Notes under the pieces: model-generated | The model's database searches: none | What the model was told of the DNA's origin: nothing | Seen by the model: only the letters and a program-made list of their open reading frames with translations | Source of the DNA: Boseongicola sp. SB0665_bin_10 | GTDB lineage: Bacteria > Pseudomonadota > Alphaproteobacteria > Rhodobacterales > Rhodobacteraceae | NCBI GenBank assembly: GCA_009838075.1 | Contig: VXSG01000099.1 | Coordinates: 31,787-95,786, forward strand | Reading direction: 5' to 3' | Length of the DNA: 64,000 nt | Part shown: in pieces, positions 8,957 to 17,316 of the stretch | Layout of the letters: each line of letters starts with the position of its first letter | Numbering within the stretch: position 1 is the stretch's first letter | Translations under genes and position numbers: made by a program

Positions 8957-9685
8957 TTAGATATCCGATTCACTACTAGAAGCCAAAAAATGTGTCTTGA
9001 AGATTGAGTCCACGAGTCGAGTCCCTCCCGTTGTCAATCGTGCCAGTACTTTCAGCTGATCTCGGCAAGATTCACTACTCGACTCCAGAGGGTAACTGAC
9101 ACGATGCGACACCTCACTCCATACCTCATCCATCAAAGATCGCACCTGTAATTCGCATGTTATTCGCGTTTTTTGATTCGCTATGATATCATAGTGGACC
9201 GTGGTGTACATCGATTCCCTCGCCTCTGTCTTGATGCCAAAATCCGAAAATAGTCTCTCGTACTCCGTATCCCAGCAATGAGCCGTGGGGTCGCCCGCTA
9301 ACTGGTAGTGATGCTCATCAAGCACCTTCAAAATTAGTTCATGTATTCTTCTCATCTGCTCTGTATGCAAATGTAGAATTCGAACGCCCGCCAAATCCAC
9401 CACTTTCTCAAATAAGTTTCCGCAATCTATCGGATCATCTCGAACCGCCCTTTCCTTTCTCTTTTCTTCAATTGTCTTTCTCTCCAACTTATGGCGCAAT
9501 GAAGTTTCGTCCTTTACTCTCCACTTAATGAAGTGAATGAGCTCCTTCAATTCGGGGTGCCCTGTCAGATGACCTACGAGTGACCTCGAGAAATTCTCAA
9601 ACAAGTGTTTGCTCTGACGAAAGTGATCTAGTGCACGGTCGATTCGATCACAGTCCCTTTGGCTAATCATCACCCGCCTCGACAT
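8957..9685 (-). CDS. RelA/SpoT-fold alarmone-synthetase-like protein
   Basis: A 242-residue protein with the (p)ppGpp-synthetase nucleotidyltransferase fold and no HD hydrolase, TGS or ACT domain. The landmarks appear in order: a basic patch KDETSLRHKLERK (residues 58-70) at the donor-nucleotide site, DLAGVRIL (97-104) with the metal-binding Asp98, YTTVHYDI (160-167) in place of the usual GYRSVHL, and CELQVRSLMDEVWSEVSHRV (177-196) with the catalytic-type Glu179. Related stand-alone proteins include small alarmone synthetases and toxic (toxSAS) variants that make (pp)pApp or pyrophosphorylate tRNA. It is last in a three-gene operon, 26 bp after the ParA-like gene. A better Shine-Dalgarno (GAGGCGGG) points to an alternative start at 9670. 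The product and target are not deducible. Confidence 0.8.
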   Translation of the reverse strand: MSRRVMISQRDCDRIDRALDHFRQSKHLFENFSRSLVGHLTGHPELKELIHFIKWRVKDETSLRHKLERKTIEEKRKERAVRDDPIDCGNLFEKVVDLAGVRILHLHTEQMRRIHELILKVLDEHHYQLAGDPTAHCWDTEYERLFSDFGIKTEARESMYTTVHYDIIANQKTRITCELQVRSLMDEVWSEVSHRVSYPLESSSESCRDQLKVLARLTTGGTRLVDSIFKTHFLASSSESDI

Positions 9686-9711
9686 TGAACAATTCTCATA
9701 GCCTTGGTTGT

Positions 9712-10704
9712 TCAGGTCTCGTTGACAATGTGCTTCGCAATCTCGTCAAACACCCTTCTGGCCAATTCTTGTTCTTCGGGCCGACTGTATGTCGAACATT
9801 CCCAGATTGCAACACCTTCACGCTGAGCCGCCTGTGTCAGAGAGGCAAAGTCCTTTACGCCCCCAATCTTTGGATCCACCGTCGATGGCGGAGCCAAATT
9901 CTTATCGACTTTCCTAAGTACCGATGAAACGTCCGTATAGACGCGTCTTCTTATCTGTCGAAAGTACCTGGTGGGCTGCCGCGCCATTGTTTGGCCATAG
10001 ACCCTATACCGCTGAGGAATGTAACCCAAGAAGGTCGGCGTACCCCTCAAAACAGGTGCACCATCCGGAGCAATAGAGCTAATCGTCCTGACATCGATAA
10101 TCCACTTAGCAAGCGTTGTTCCCAATGTGCCTAAGGCGCGCACAGAGAAAAGGTCGCACGCCACGGGAATTATGAAGTAGTCGGAATCAAGTAGAAGAAC
10201 TCTGTTTAAGGGACCTATGTTCGGGCCAGTGTCAAAGAAAACATAGTCAAACTGGCGTTCTGCACTTAGGTTAGTGACGAGGTTGCTGATTGCCGATACA
10301 GCATGAAGTCCGCCCAAGCGGCGCTTGTAGCTATCCGTCCAGGCCTCTCCCAAAAATTCCTCGAACTCAGACAGCCTAATGTCACCGGGGACCAACGCCA
10401 AGTCCCGGACATTAATTAGCTCTATGTGCCTTCCTACTCCGACTCTATCAAAAATTGGCTTGACTGCAGTCCAAATCGTTCCACCGCTAGAATCTTCAGA
10501 ATGATCCAGAAGGTCGTCCACAATATCATCGGCCAACAAATACGAAGTCAGGTTACATTGAGGATCTGTATCTACTAGAAGAACAGATTTATCCCGTGCG
10601 GCAAGGGCCGATGCAATATTCACCGTCAGCGTCGTTTTTCCAACGCCACCCTTGTGATTGAAAATTGTGATCCGTGTCGGCCTACTCATCTCCCTAGCTT
10701 CCAT
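9712..10704 (-). CDS. ParA/MinD-type ATPase
   Basis: A 330-residue protein with the deviant Walker A motif KGGVGKTTLT (residues 18-27), the A' region LLVDTDPQCNLT and the Walker B-type VFFDTGPN. It lacks the N-terminal helix-turn-helix of plasmid ParA. ParA-family ATPases form ATP-dependent dimers on DNA or membrane and position cargo. No ParB or parS is present, so ordinary partitioning is unlikely; the partners are probably the flanking products. The first 11 bp overlap the upstream unknown gene and the RelA-like gene follows after 26 bp, so the three are an operon. A second start at 10689 (MSRPTRITIF) is possible. The region is A+T-rich. Confidence 0.85.
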   Translation of the reverse strand: MEAREMSRPTRITIFNHKGGVGKTTLTVNIASALAARDKSVLLVDTDPQCNLTSYLLADDIVDDLLDHSEDSSGGTIWTAVKPIFDRVGVGRHIELINVRDLALVPGDIRLSEFEEFLGEAWTDSYKRRLGGLHAVSAISNLVTNLSAERQFDYVFFDTGPNIGPLNRVLLLDSDYFIIPVACDLFSVRALGTLGTTLAKWIIDVRTISSIAPDGAPVLRGTPTFLGYIPQRYRVYGQTMARQPTRYFRQIRRRVYTDVSSVLRKVDKNLAPPSTVDPKIGGVKDFASLTQAAQREGVAIWECSTYSRPEEQELARRVFDEIAKHIVNET

Positions 10705-11284
10705 TTCTGGAAGAATTTCGATTCGTCTCCTTGCTTTGCGCTCTTCGCCTTCGCCGTGGTGACAGCTCCGACATTATCCTTTTCGCTGTTGTCCGATCTG
10801 GCATATGATCCACATACTTCTCCCCTGGTGCAGAAAGTTGCCTTGCACCTCTGTCAGCTAGTATTAGGAATCCTGCTCTTACTGCGTTACTTATCGCATT
10901 TGATGCATTGGAGAATTTAACTTGTGCGGCCTCTGTGTTCAATTTACTAATGTCCATTGTCTTAAATTGGGCTGCGTTTCTATAGTGCGTAAGGTAGTAG
11001 GCTAGACATGCAACACGCTCAACATCCGTTCTTGGTTTCTTCTGCACGAGAAAGTCCTTAGGTGACAATACCTCTCGATCCGAAAAAGTGGGTATGCCAG
11101 TCTCTCGCGCGCCTGACGAAGCCTCTCCGGTCTCTGTTTGGGCAATTGGTTGAATTCCAAAGAACGTAGAAACAGTCTTAAGGATTCGCGCACGAGTGTC
11201 GTTGTCAAACTCCAGCATTGCGTCAATAATCTTTTGAACTGCAATGTAGTTCTTTCGTTCATCGTTCAGTGTTTCTGCCGACAT
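10694..11284 (-). CDS. unknown protein, first gene of the ParA/RelA-like cassette
   Basis: 196 residues from ATG 11284, chosen because GGGGGCGAC precedes it and the 49 codons further upstream look non-coding. An N-terminal helical region (KNYIAVQKIIDAMLEFDNDT) is followed by a polar linker and a compact helical domain (about residues 85-165) with the striking stretches RTDVERVACLAYYLTHYRN, DISKLNTEAAQ and NAISNAVRAGFL. This looks like a winged-helix or related helical fold. The C-terminal tail is very basic (SPRRRRRAQS), suggesting nucleic-acid or membrane contact. From memory, similar hypothetical proteins occur in mobile islands, but I cannot name a family. The gene end overlaps the ParA-like start by 11 bp. 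Confidence 0.65.
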   Translation of the reverse strand: MSAETLNDERKNYIAVQKIIDAMLEFDNDTRARILKTVSTFFGIQPIAQTETGEASSGARETGIPTFSDREVLSPKDFLVQKKPRTDVERVACLAYYLTHYRNAAQFKTMDISKLNTEAAQVKFSNASNAISNAVRAGFLILADRGARQLSAPGEKYVDHMPDRTTAKRIMSELSPRRRRRAQSKETNRNSSRNGS

Positions 11285-11530
11285 TGTCGCCCCCAAGAAG
11301 GTATGAACTGTACATGCTCGCCTCTCGATCATAACGCAGTTGGTTCGGAATAGCCAGCCGTATGAATCCCGGCTCTGTGGTGCATTCTCGCCTTTGCCGC
11401 TGTGAACTACAAGAGTTGCTGTGGAATTCATTCATTCAGGGATCGTGCTACTTCGCGCGACCTAGTCGCGGCAGACGCAAACTCATCGCCTCACTTGGGT
11501 GCCTGTTGTGGTTCGTCGCCTGGAACGCAG

Positions 11531-11755
11531 TCAGGCGAAGGCCGTGGCTTCATTCCTGCCAGCGCCGTCACGCACTCGCCGCTTCCGCCGTTCCCCGAGG
11601 AAGTCGGTCGCGATGCTGTCCGACACTCGGAATGCCAAGTCCTTCACGGAGGTTTGCGCCAGATGAGCGTATCTTGCGGTCGTCTCCAGATTCGCGTGAC
11701 CAAGAAGGCGACCAATCGTCGGGAGGCTCTGCCCCTGCCGCAAGCGCCCGGGCAG
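11531..11755 (-). pseudogene. remnant of a tyrosine integrase C terminus
   Basis: About 70 codons encode GQSLPTIGRLLGHANLETTA and then RYAHLAQTSVKDLA, the last part of the catalytic domain of a phage-type tyrosine recombinase. The box II histidine (LLGH) and nucleophile tyrosine (RYAHL) are present. The N-terminal three quarters, including the catalytic Arg and the HxxR motif, are missing. It abuts, back to back, a second integrase remnant on the other strand. Confidence 0.75.
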
Positions 11756-11770
11756 CATAGGTGCGTGATT

Positions 11771-11973
11771 CACATCTTGGTGGCCACTGGCGACATCTGC
11801 AAGGTGACGTGGTGGGTTATCAAACCATCCGGAGTACGGAGACTTACTTCCGAGCCGATTTTGAGGAAGATCTCGACATCCTAGCGGTCGGACCCCCGCC
11901 CAGCCTCAGGAATGGCTTCTTCAACGATGCACGCGATGCACCAAGTAGGTTACTGGCCATACTGAAACATGCA
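11771..11973 (+). pseudogene. frameshifted remnant of a second tyrosine recombinase
   Basis: The plus strand reads LVATGDICKVTWWV in one frame (about 11771-11815), then GYQTIRSTETYFRAD and PPPSLRNGFF in the next frame, to about 11973. Together they match the C-terminal end of another recombinase subfamily, whose usual form is ATGDIRKVSxWLGH, then xSTExYxRADPxEKL and PPxLRxGxF. The frame change falls at the LGH motif. The first part of the gene is absent. It differs from both the intact integrase and the minus-strand remnant. Confidence 0.6.
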
Positions 11974-12071
11974 ATGATCGGCTACAGTAACATAAAGCGA
12001 ACCGGGCTCTTTGGCGTCCGCTGCAAGGGCCGGAGCCCTTCCAACCTACCATTGCCGCGCGCTTTCCATTT

Positions 12072-12097
12072 AGCAAATGTTGAATTCAACATTTGCT
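12072..12097. repeat. perfect 26-bp palindrome over the integrase stop codon
   Basis: Two 13-nt arms, AGCAAATGTTGAA (12072-12084) and its exact complement TTCAACATTTGCT (12085-12097), with no spacer. The integrase stop codon TGA (12086-12088 on the minus strand) lies inside it. As RNA it would fold into an 11-bp stem with an AAUU loop. It has no T-run, so it may be a terminator or a protein-binding/attachment site. Confidence 0.7.
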
Positions 12098-13324
12098 CAG
12101 TTCGTCGACGCGGTCGGCGACCCGTTGAGCGGGTTCTCGCAGCTCGTCCACAGTCCAGTCGGCGGCGTAGCCCTCCGTCACGTCGGACGGTCGCGCGCGG
12201 TTGACCAGCCGCTTCGTCAGCGAGCGCGGCAGCATCAACTCGCGCTCAGCCACCGTAATGAACGCGTTGCGCAGCCCGTGGAACCAAAAGCGGGTGCCCG
12301 CCACCTTGCCAATTTCCTCGTAGAACCGCGCAACGTCCGCGACATGGCCCAACTTCGCCTGCTTCGGCGACGGGAACAGCCAGCCTTCCGTCGGCGCGGC
12401 ATGGCCCCCGCAATCCGGCCGGAGCCGCTCGAGGATCGCGGCGAGCTGCCGCGTGACCGGAAGCTCGAGTGGCTCCCCCGTCTTCGTCTCGTCGACCCGC
12501 AGGATGCGCCGCTCCAGGTCGACCCGCTCCCAGCGCAGCGACACGACCTCGCCCCGGCGCATGCCCGTGTAGAGGCCGATCAGGAAGATGTCGCGGAGCG
12601 CGGGACTGGGCACGGCCGCCTCGATGCCCGCGCGCCAGCGCGGCAGCACCTCCGCCGGGCCCGAGATCTGGCGCCGACGCTTGGCGTTGAAGCGCCCGCC
12701 CGCCGCCAGCCAGAGGTCGACAGGGTTGCGCAGGCCCTCTTGGTCCACGCAGGGCCGGCGGTAGACCGAGCGCAGCATCGACATCGCCTGGTTTCCCGAC
12801 GCCCAGCCGTGCCTCTCGGTGATTTGGTTGAACCGGTCCTCCACGTCCTGCCGGGTGATGGCGTCGAGCGGTCGCCGCACCCAGTCGCCGAGCTTGCCGC
12901 GCAGGATCTGCCGGTAGAGCCTCACGGTGTTGCCCGCACGGTTCGGGTTCGCCTTGATGTAGGTCTCGAACGCCTCGGCCAGCGTGGGCACGCCGCGTGC
13001 CCCGGCCCGCTCCCCCGCAGGATCCTCGCCCCGCGCGACCTGCCCGAGCATGTCACGCGCCTTCCTGCGAGCCTCGTCGGGGCCGACCCGACCGAAGCGT
13101 CCGATGACGACGCGCTTGTTGGGCGCCTTGCGCCCGCCGTCGCCGGAGCGGTAGTTGACGATGAAGGACTTGGTGCCGGAGGGCAGCACGCGGCAGCCGA
13201 AGCCTGTCAGCCTGTCGTCCCATGCGATCCAGGACTTGTCTTCGGGCTCCAGGGCGTCCACGGTGCGCTTGGTCAGGGTGAGCTTCACCCGGGCCACGCG
13301 CTTGGCAGTGTTTCGGTCTTCCAT
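12086..13324 (-). CDS. int: phage/island tyrosine integrase
   Basis: 412 residues from ATG 13324 (MEDRNTAKRVARVKLTLT). The N-terminal part has the DUF4102-like arm domain (GFGCRVLPSGTKSFIVNYR), followed by a SAM-like core-binding domain and the catalytic domain. The latter has TGMRRGEVVSLRW (catalytic Arg), HGLRNAF (HxxR) and TEGYAADW (nucleophile Tyr). At the usual second-histidine position the sequence reads VNRARPSDV where related integrases have NH, so that residue may be substituted. It is G+C-rich (41 of 60 bases in 12541-12600), unlike the neighbouring cassette. It is intact and probably responsible for the latest insertion here. Confidence 0.9.
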   Translation of the reverse strand: MEDRNTAKRVARVKLTLTKRTVDALEPEDKSWIAWDDRLTGFGCRVLPSGTKSFIVNYRSGDGGRKAPNKRVVIGRFGRVGPDEARRKARDMLGQVARGEDPAGERAGARGVPTLAEAFETYIKANPNRAGNTVRLYRQILRGKLGDWVRRPLDAITRQDVEDRFNQITERHGWASGNQAMSMLRSVYRRPCVDQEGLRNPVDLWLAAGGRFNAKRRRQISGPAEVLPRWRAGIEAAVPSPALRDIFLIGLYTGMRRGEVVSLRWERVDLERRILRVDETKTGEPLELPVTRQLAAILERLRPDCGGHAAPTEGWLFPSPKQAKLGHVADVARFYEEIGKVAGTRFWFHGLRNAFITVAERELMLPRSLTKRLVNRARPSDVTEGYAADWTVDELREPAQRVADRVDELSKC

Positions 13325-13357
13325 GGAATGCAGCTTGTCACGAAACGCCCTGACGTG

Positions 13358-13379
13358 CAACACGATAGTCAACACGATA
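13358..13379. repeat. 10-bp direct repeat upstream of the integrase
   Basis: CAACACGATA occurs twice (13358-13367 and 13370-13379) with a 2-bp gap, a 12-bp period, 34-55 bp upstream of the integrase start. The spacing of about one helical turn suits an operator or integrase arm-type site; the function is inferred. Confidence 0.45.
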
Positions 13380-13643
13380 AATGAATCTGGGGCGCATGCC
13401 AGTCCACCTGTGGCGACCATTGGGCGGCCAAGTGCAACATAAATACGTGAGAATAAATGGAAAAGAGAAGTCGGACGCTATCAGGCGCAGACTGGAATGG
13501 ACATTATCGACATGATTTTGGAATAAATCAAGCGCAGCGGGACCTCGCGTCGAGATGTCGCCCCGGAACTCGTCGTGCAGAAGGGATGCTCGCCGCGTGG
13601 TCCACCGCCGCACGCCGCCTTCTCGCGGCCTCCCGTGCTTCGC

Positions 13644-14858
13644 CTAGTTCCCGGGAGACGCCGCGGCCTCCGCCGCCCGCCGGGAACCGGCCCGGATGTG
13701 CCTGGGCAGGAACGCCGCCGCAAGCAGTATGATCAGCGCAGTCAGCGCGAGGCCAGGAAACTGTGCCTCGAAGCCAAACCCTCGCTTGTGCAACAGGGCA
13801 ATCAGGGGAACCGCGATCGATCCGATGCCCAGCGACAGGACGTATTCCACCGAAAAGGCCCGTGAGCGAAAGCCGCGATCAAGATACCGGCCGAGCAACC
13901 ACGACGTCACGGGAATCTCCGCAAAGATGAAGGTCACGAGCAACAGCGCAAGGGCCAGGGCCGCCCACCCGGAGGCATGTGCCAGCAGCACGAACAGCGT
14001 CGCCTGGGATGCGAGCAGCACGATCAGCACGGATCGCGCGCCAATTCGATCAAGCAATTCGCCAACAGGCAGCTGCGCGAAGGCGGCGACGGCGAAGACA
14101 AGTCCCGCGGAAACGCCGATCCAGGCCAGATCGTCGCCTGCGCCGGCCAGCCGTTCATCGAAGAACTTCGGCAGCGAGATCGTGACGGCATTGAAGATCA
14201 GCCCGCCAAACAGTGCGATCGCGCAGACAATCCCGAAGACCGTGACCTGTGTCCCGCGATCGCATTTCGGCGCGGCGCCGGAATCCTCGTGAACGGCAGG
14301 CGGCACTGCGCCTGGCGTCGTCCCGTTGCGCTTCATCAGCAGGAGGCCGATGAGAATCGAAAGTGCTCCGGGCAGGACAAAGGCCCACTTCCATCCCAGG
14401 AACCCGGCAAGCAACCCCGTTACCGCCGCGGCGCCGGCCAACCCCATGTTCCCGAAGACCCCGTTGACGGCCAGCGCCCGACCGGTGCGCAACCCTATGT
14501 GGGTGACATGGGCCAGCCCGACGGGGTGGTAGATTGCCGCGAACAGCCCAAGCGAGGCGAGTCCGAATGCCATTGTCATGGGGCCGTCCGACATCGCGAT
14601 CCAGAGACTTGACCCACCGCAGCCCAGGAAAAAGACCGCGATCAGCATCATGCGATCCACGGTGTCGCCCAACCAGCCGGCCGGGAGCGTTCCGAGAGCA
14701 AACATCACGTACATCGGCGTCCCGAGCACAAGGACGTCGGCGTAACCCATGTTCCATGACGGAGCGATGGCCAGCGCTGCCGTCGGAAAGATCAGCAGGA
14801 AGAAGTGATCGAAGAAATGCGCGAGGTTCAGAAATCGAAGGGCTTCACTGCGGGACAT
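13644..14858 (-). CDS. MFS transporter
   Basis: A 404-residue inner-membrane protein with about 12 hydrophobic helices. It starts RFLNLAHFFDHFFLLIFPTA and has a conserved loop GWLGDTVDRMM between helices 2 and 3, which resembles the MFS GxxxDxxGRR signature, and a second-half counterpart GELLDRIGARS. A central hydrophilic loop (about residues 185-210) splits the two six-helix halves. The LNLAHFFDHFF start resembles MFS proteins of the fosmidomycin-resistance-like group, but the substrate cannot be assigned. Start 14858 was chosen over 14888. It is the gene of the insert nearest to ybaB. Confidence 0.8.
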   Translation of the reverse strand: MSRSEALRFLNLAHFFDHFFLLIFPTAALAIAPSWNMGYADVLVLGTPMYVMFALGTLPAGWLGDTVDRMMLIAVFFLGCGGSSLWIAMSDGPMTMAFGLASLGLFAAIYHPVGLAHVTHIGLRTGRALAVNGVFGNMGLAGAAAVTGLLAGFLGWKWAFVLPGALSILIGLLLMKRNGTTPGAVPPAVHEDSGAAPKCDRGTQVTVFGIVCAIALFGGLIFNAVTISLPKFFDERLAGAGDDLAWIGVSAGLVFAVAAFAQLPVGELLDRIGARSVLIVLLASQATLFVLLAHASGWAALALALLLVTFIFAEIPVTSWLLGRYLDRGFRSRAFSVEYVLSLGIGSIAVPLIALLHKRGFGFEAQFPGLALTALIILLAAAFLPRHIRAGSRRAAEAAASPGN

Positions 14859-15279
14859 TGACGAACCTGGAGACTTCGACCCTTGCATTGTTGAACTCTT
14901 GCATAGGTCTTGAAGCGACTCGCCGTCAAGCGCACTTGTTTGCGCGATTTCGCCGCTTCGAGGCCGCACCGGCAGACCGATCCCGCCAGGGATGGCACGG
15001 GTCGCGGATGCACGCCCGTGCACCCATGGCCACCGGGTCTCCCCTGGCAAGCGAACCGTCTTGCATGCCTTCCTGCAGCTCGATGCGACCGGTCCCCTGG
15101 CGCATTCATCGTTCGGGCCAGGCGGCAACTGCCGAGGTCCGTGCCGCATGCAATCTTGATGCCCGGTCCCGAAAATGCGGCCAGTGCGGCGCGGCGCGTC
15201 ATCGACTTCATCGCCACTGGACCTTGCCGCGCAACGCCCCGCCAAATATCAAGCTGTAGGCGCAATTGGGAGACAGAAC
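14859..15279. other. gene-free interval upstream of ybaB
   Basis: About 420 bp between the divergent MFS gene and ybaB. No credible frame. It must hold the promoter for ybaB-recR now that dnaX is far upstream; I could not assign -35/-10 boxes. Confidence 0.5.
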
Positions 15280-15624
15280 ATGATCAAGCCCCTTGGCACG
15301 CTCGGCGACATGGGAAAGATGCTGAAAGCCGCGCAGGAAATGCAGTCCAGGATGGCCGAGCTTCAGGAGGAACTCGACTCCATGACCGTCACCGGGGAAA
15401 GCGGTGCCGGGCTCGTCAAGGCCACGGCAACCGCCAAGGGCGGTCTCAAGGCGCTCGACATCGACTCCTCGATCTTCAATCCCGATGAGAAGGAAGTCGT
15501 GGAAGACCTGATAGTTGCCGCCGTCAAGGACGCCCAGGAAAAGGCTGCCGCGAAGGGTCAGGATGAAATGCGGAAGCTGACCGAAAGCATGGGCCTCCCG
15601 GCGGGCATCAACCTGCCCTTCTGA
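15280..15624 (+). CDS. ybaB: YbaB/EbfC nucleoid-associated protein
   Basis: A 114-residue homodimeric DNA-binding protein. The N-terminal helix (LKAAQEMQSRMAELQEELDS), central strands (VTGESGAGLVKATATAKGG) and Gly/Met-rich tail (ESMGLPAGINLPF) are typical of the family, as is the length. ATG 15280 has a GGGAGA Shine-Dalgarno. It probably forms an operon with the TraB/GumN gene (5 bp later) and recR; in most alphaproteobacteria it directly follows dnaX. Confidence 0.95.
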   Translation: MIKPLGTLGDMGKMLKAAQEMQSRMAELQEELDSMTVTGESGAGLVKATATAKGGLKALDIDSSIFNPDEKEVVEDLIVAAVKDAQEKAAAKGQDEMRKLTESMGLPAGINLPF

Positions 15625-15629
15625 CGCTC

Positions 15630-16688
15630 GTGCTTCGACTCCCCATCTTGCTCGCGGTCTTCCTGATGGCTGCGGCAGTTGCGCCGGCCCAGGACTGGGC
15701 AACCGAGGAAACCTGCACGGTCGACCTGCCCGAAATCCACGACGAGGCGCTTGAACCACCGGGTCTCGCGGTTATCGAGACAACGTCGGCAGGCATCGCC
15801 AACGCGACCGGGCGGTTCTGGAAGGTGACTGCACCGAACGGGGCCACCTCCCATCTTTGGGGCACCATGACCTCGTCACACCCGATGATCCTTGGCCTTC
15901 CACGACCGGTCCGGGATGCGATCAACCGTGCACGCACCGTTGCAATCGAGGTCGATGAAACGGCGGAAAGCCGCGAAGAGCACCGCACCGCAATCCATTT
16001 CGAGAGCTATTACAACGAAGCCTCCGATCCGTTTGCGAGCGACGGGACAGGTGACGGCACGATAGCGGGCCTGCCACTCCATGTGTCCGACTGGATCCGT
16101 GATCGTGCACTTGACACCGGCTGGTCAGAGGACGCCGAAATCGTGCTTTCTCCGGCAGGCCTGGCTGCGATGCTTCGCTTCGAACCTTGCGAGGACTTTG
16201 CGCGCAGGGCCTTCCCGATGCAGAACAACTACATTCATCTCCTCGGCATTCTTGCCGGTGTCGACATCCTTGCCCTTGAGAAGCCAGGCGACTTCTTTGC
16301 CGACCTGAAGGGTCGCGACGACACGGCCGAGGCGATCATTGCCGTCCGCGCCGCCCGACTGCACCCGGTCGCTGACAACCGCAAGAGAAGCACGTTGCTC
16401 GCACTCTATCTCCAGGGGCGAATCGGAACCATCCGCAGCTGGCGTGCGTCCCAACTGCAGAATGTCCTCGGCCAGAGGGGCAGGGACGCCCTGAGAGTTG
16501 CCGATGACTTCATGCTGACCTTCAGGAACAGGCGCTTTCTGGACAAGCTCTCCCCGGAATGGCCGATAGGCGACGTCTTTGTTGCCGTTGACGCAGGCCA
16601 GATTCCGGGAGAAACCGGCCTCGTTCGGATGCTCCGTGATGCGGGCCTGAACGTGCAACGCGTCCGTCTGGCAGGAGAGGCGCCATGA
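15630..16688 (+). CDS. TraB/GumN family protein, exported
   Basis: 352 residues from a GTG start, with a signal peptide ([18 protein letters not shown]). The family landmarks are [14 protein letters not shown] near residues 74-87, a set of acidic and glutamine residues in the middle, and the C-terminal [19 protein letters not shown]. TraB/GumN proteins share a fold with Tiki-type metal-dependent proteases; bacterial functions are mostly unknown. It lies between ybaB and recR, and its stop overlaps the recR start (ATGA). It has an unusual cysteine-containing N-terminal extension before the domain. Confidence 0.8.
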   Translation: MLRLPILLAVFLMAAAVAPAQDWATEETCTVDLPEIHDEALEPPGLAVIETTSAGIANATGRFWKVTAPNGATSHLWGTMTSSHPMILGLPRPVRDAINRARTVAIEVDETAESREEHRTAIHFESYYNEASDPFASDGTGDGTIAGLPLHVSDWIRDRALDTGWSEDAEIVLSPAGLAAMLRFEPCEDFARRAFPMQNNYIHLLGILAGVDILALEKPGDFFADLKGRDDTAEAIIAVRAARLHPVADNRKRSTLLALYLQGRIGTIRSWRASQLQNVLGQRGRDALRVADDFMLTFRNRRFLDKLSPEWPIGDVFVAVDAGQIPGETGLVRMLRDAGLNVQRVRLAGEAP

Positions 16689-17278
16689 AGGCGAATTCCG
16701 AACTTGAGACCCTGATCGACCTTATGGCCAAGCTGCCCGGGCTGGGCCCGCGTTCGGCCAGACGTGCCGTGCTGCATCTTGTACGAAAGCGGGCGCAGCA
16801 GATGGCGCCGCTTGCCGGCGCCATGGCGCGCGTTGCCGAGACCACGCGCGAGTGCCTGAACTGCGGCAATTTCGCGACGAGCGAGCGCTGCGCCATCTGC
16901 ACAAGTGAGAGGCGCGCGAACGGAGAGCTCTGCGTGGTCGAGGACGTGGCCGACCTATGGGCGATGGAGCGGGCCGGCGTGTTCAAGGGCCGCTATCATG
17001 TGCTCGGAGGAACGCTGTCGGCTCTCGATGCGGTGGGCCCGGAAGAACTCCGGATTCCGGCACTGGTCGAACGCGTTGCCGAAGAACAGGTACGGGAAGT
17101 GATCCTTGCCTTGAATGCCACCGTGGAAGGCCAGACAACGGCGCACTACGTCGCCGATCAACTCGAGGGGCGCGTAACGGTCACGTCCCTCGCCCAAGGC
17201 GTGCCGATCGGAGGCGAACTTGACTATCTCGACGACGGCACCATCGGGGCTGCCCTTCGGGCCAGAAAGTCGCTCTGA
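16685..17278 (+). CDS. recR: recombination mediator RecR
   Basis: 197 residues, the usual length. The helix-hairpin-helix region [17 protein letters not shown] leads to a C4 zinc finger with Cys57, Cys60, Cys69 and Cys72, then a Toprim domain ([17 protein letters not shown] with its acidic residues) and a C-terminal ring-closure segment. RecR works with RecF and RecO in loading RecA at gaps. Start and stop codons overlap with the upstream gene by 4 bp, so it is co-translated. Confidence 0.97.
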   Translation: MKANSELETLIDLMAKLPGLGPRSARRAVLHLVRKRAQQMAPLAGAMARVAETTRECLNCGNFATSERCAICTSERRANGELCVVEDVADLWAMERAGVFKGRYHVLGGTLSALDAVGPEELRIPALVERVAEEQVREVILALNATVEGQTTAHYVADQLEGRVTVTSLAQGVPIGGELDYLDDGTIGAALRARKSL

Positions 17279-17316
17279 AGATTGCCAACAGGAATCCCAG
17301 GCGCCATCGCGGGAAT

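Noticed and set aside
9712..10704. Plasmid-type partition locus
   Set aside because: No ParB, no parS-like repeats and no replication gene accompany the ParA-like ATPase.
13325..13643. tRNA attachment site beside the integrase
   Set aside because: No T-loop-like GGTTCGANTCC or its complement and no cloverleaf could be found on either strand.
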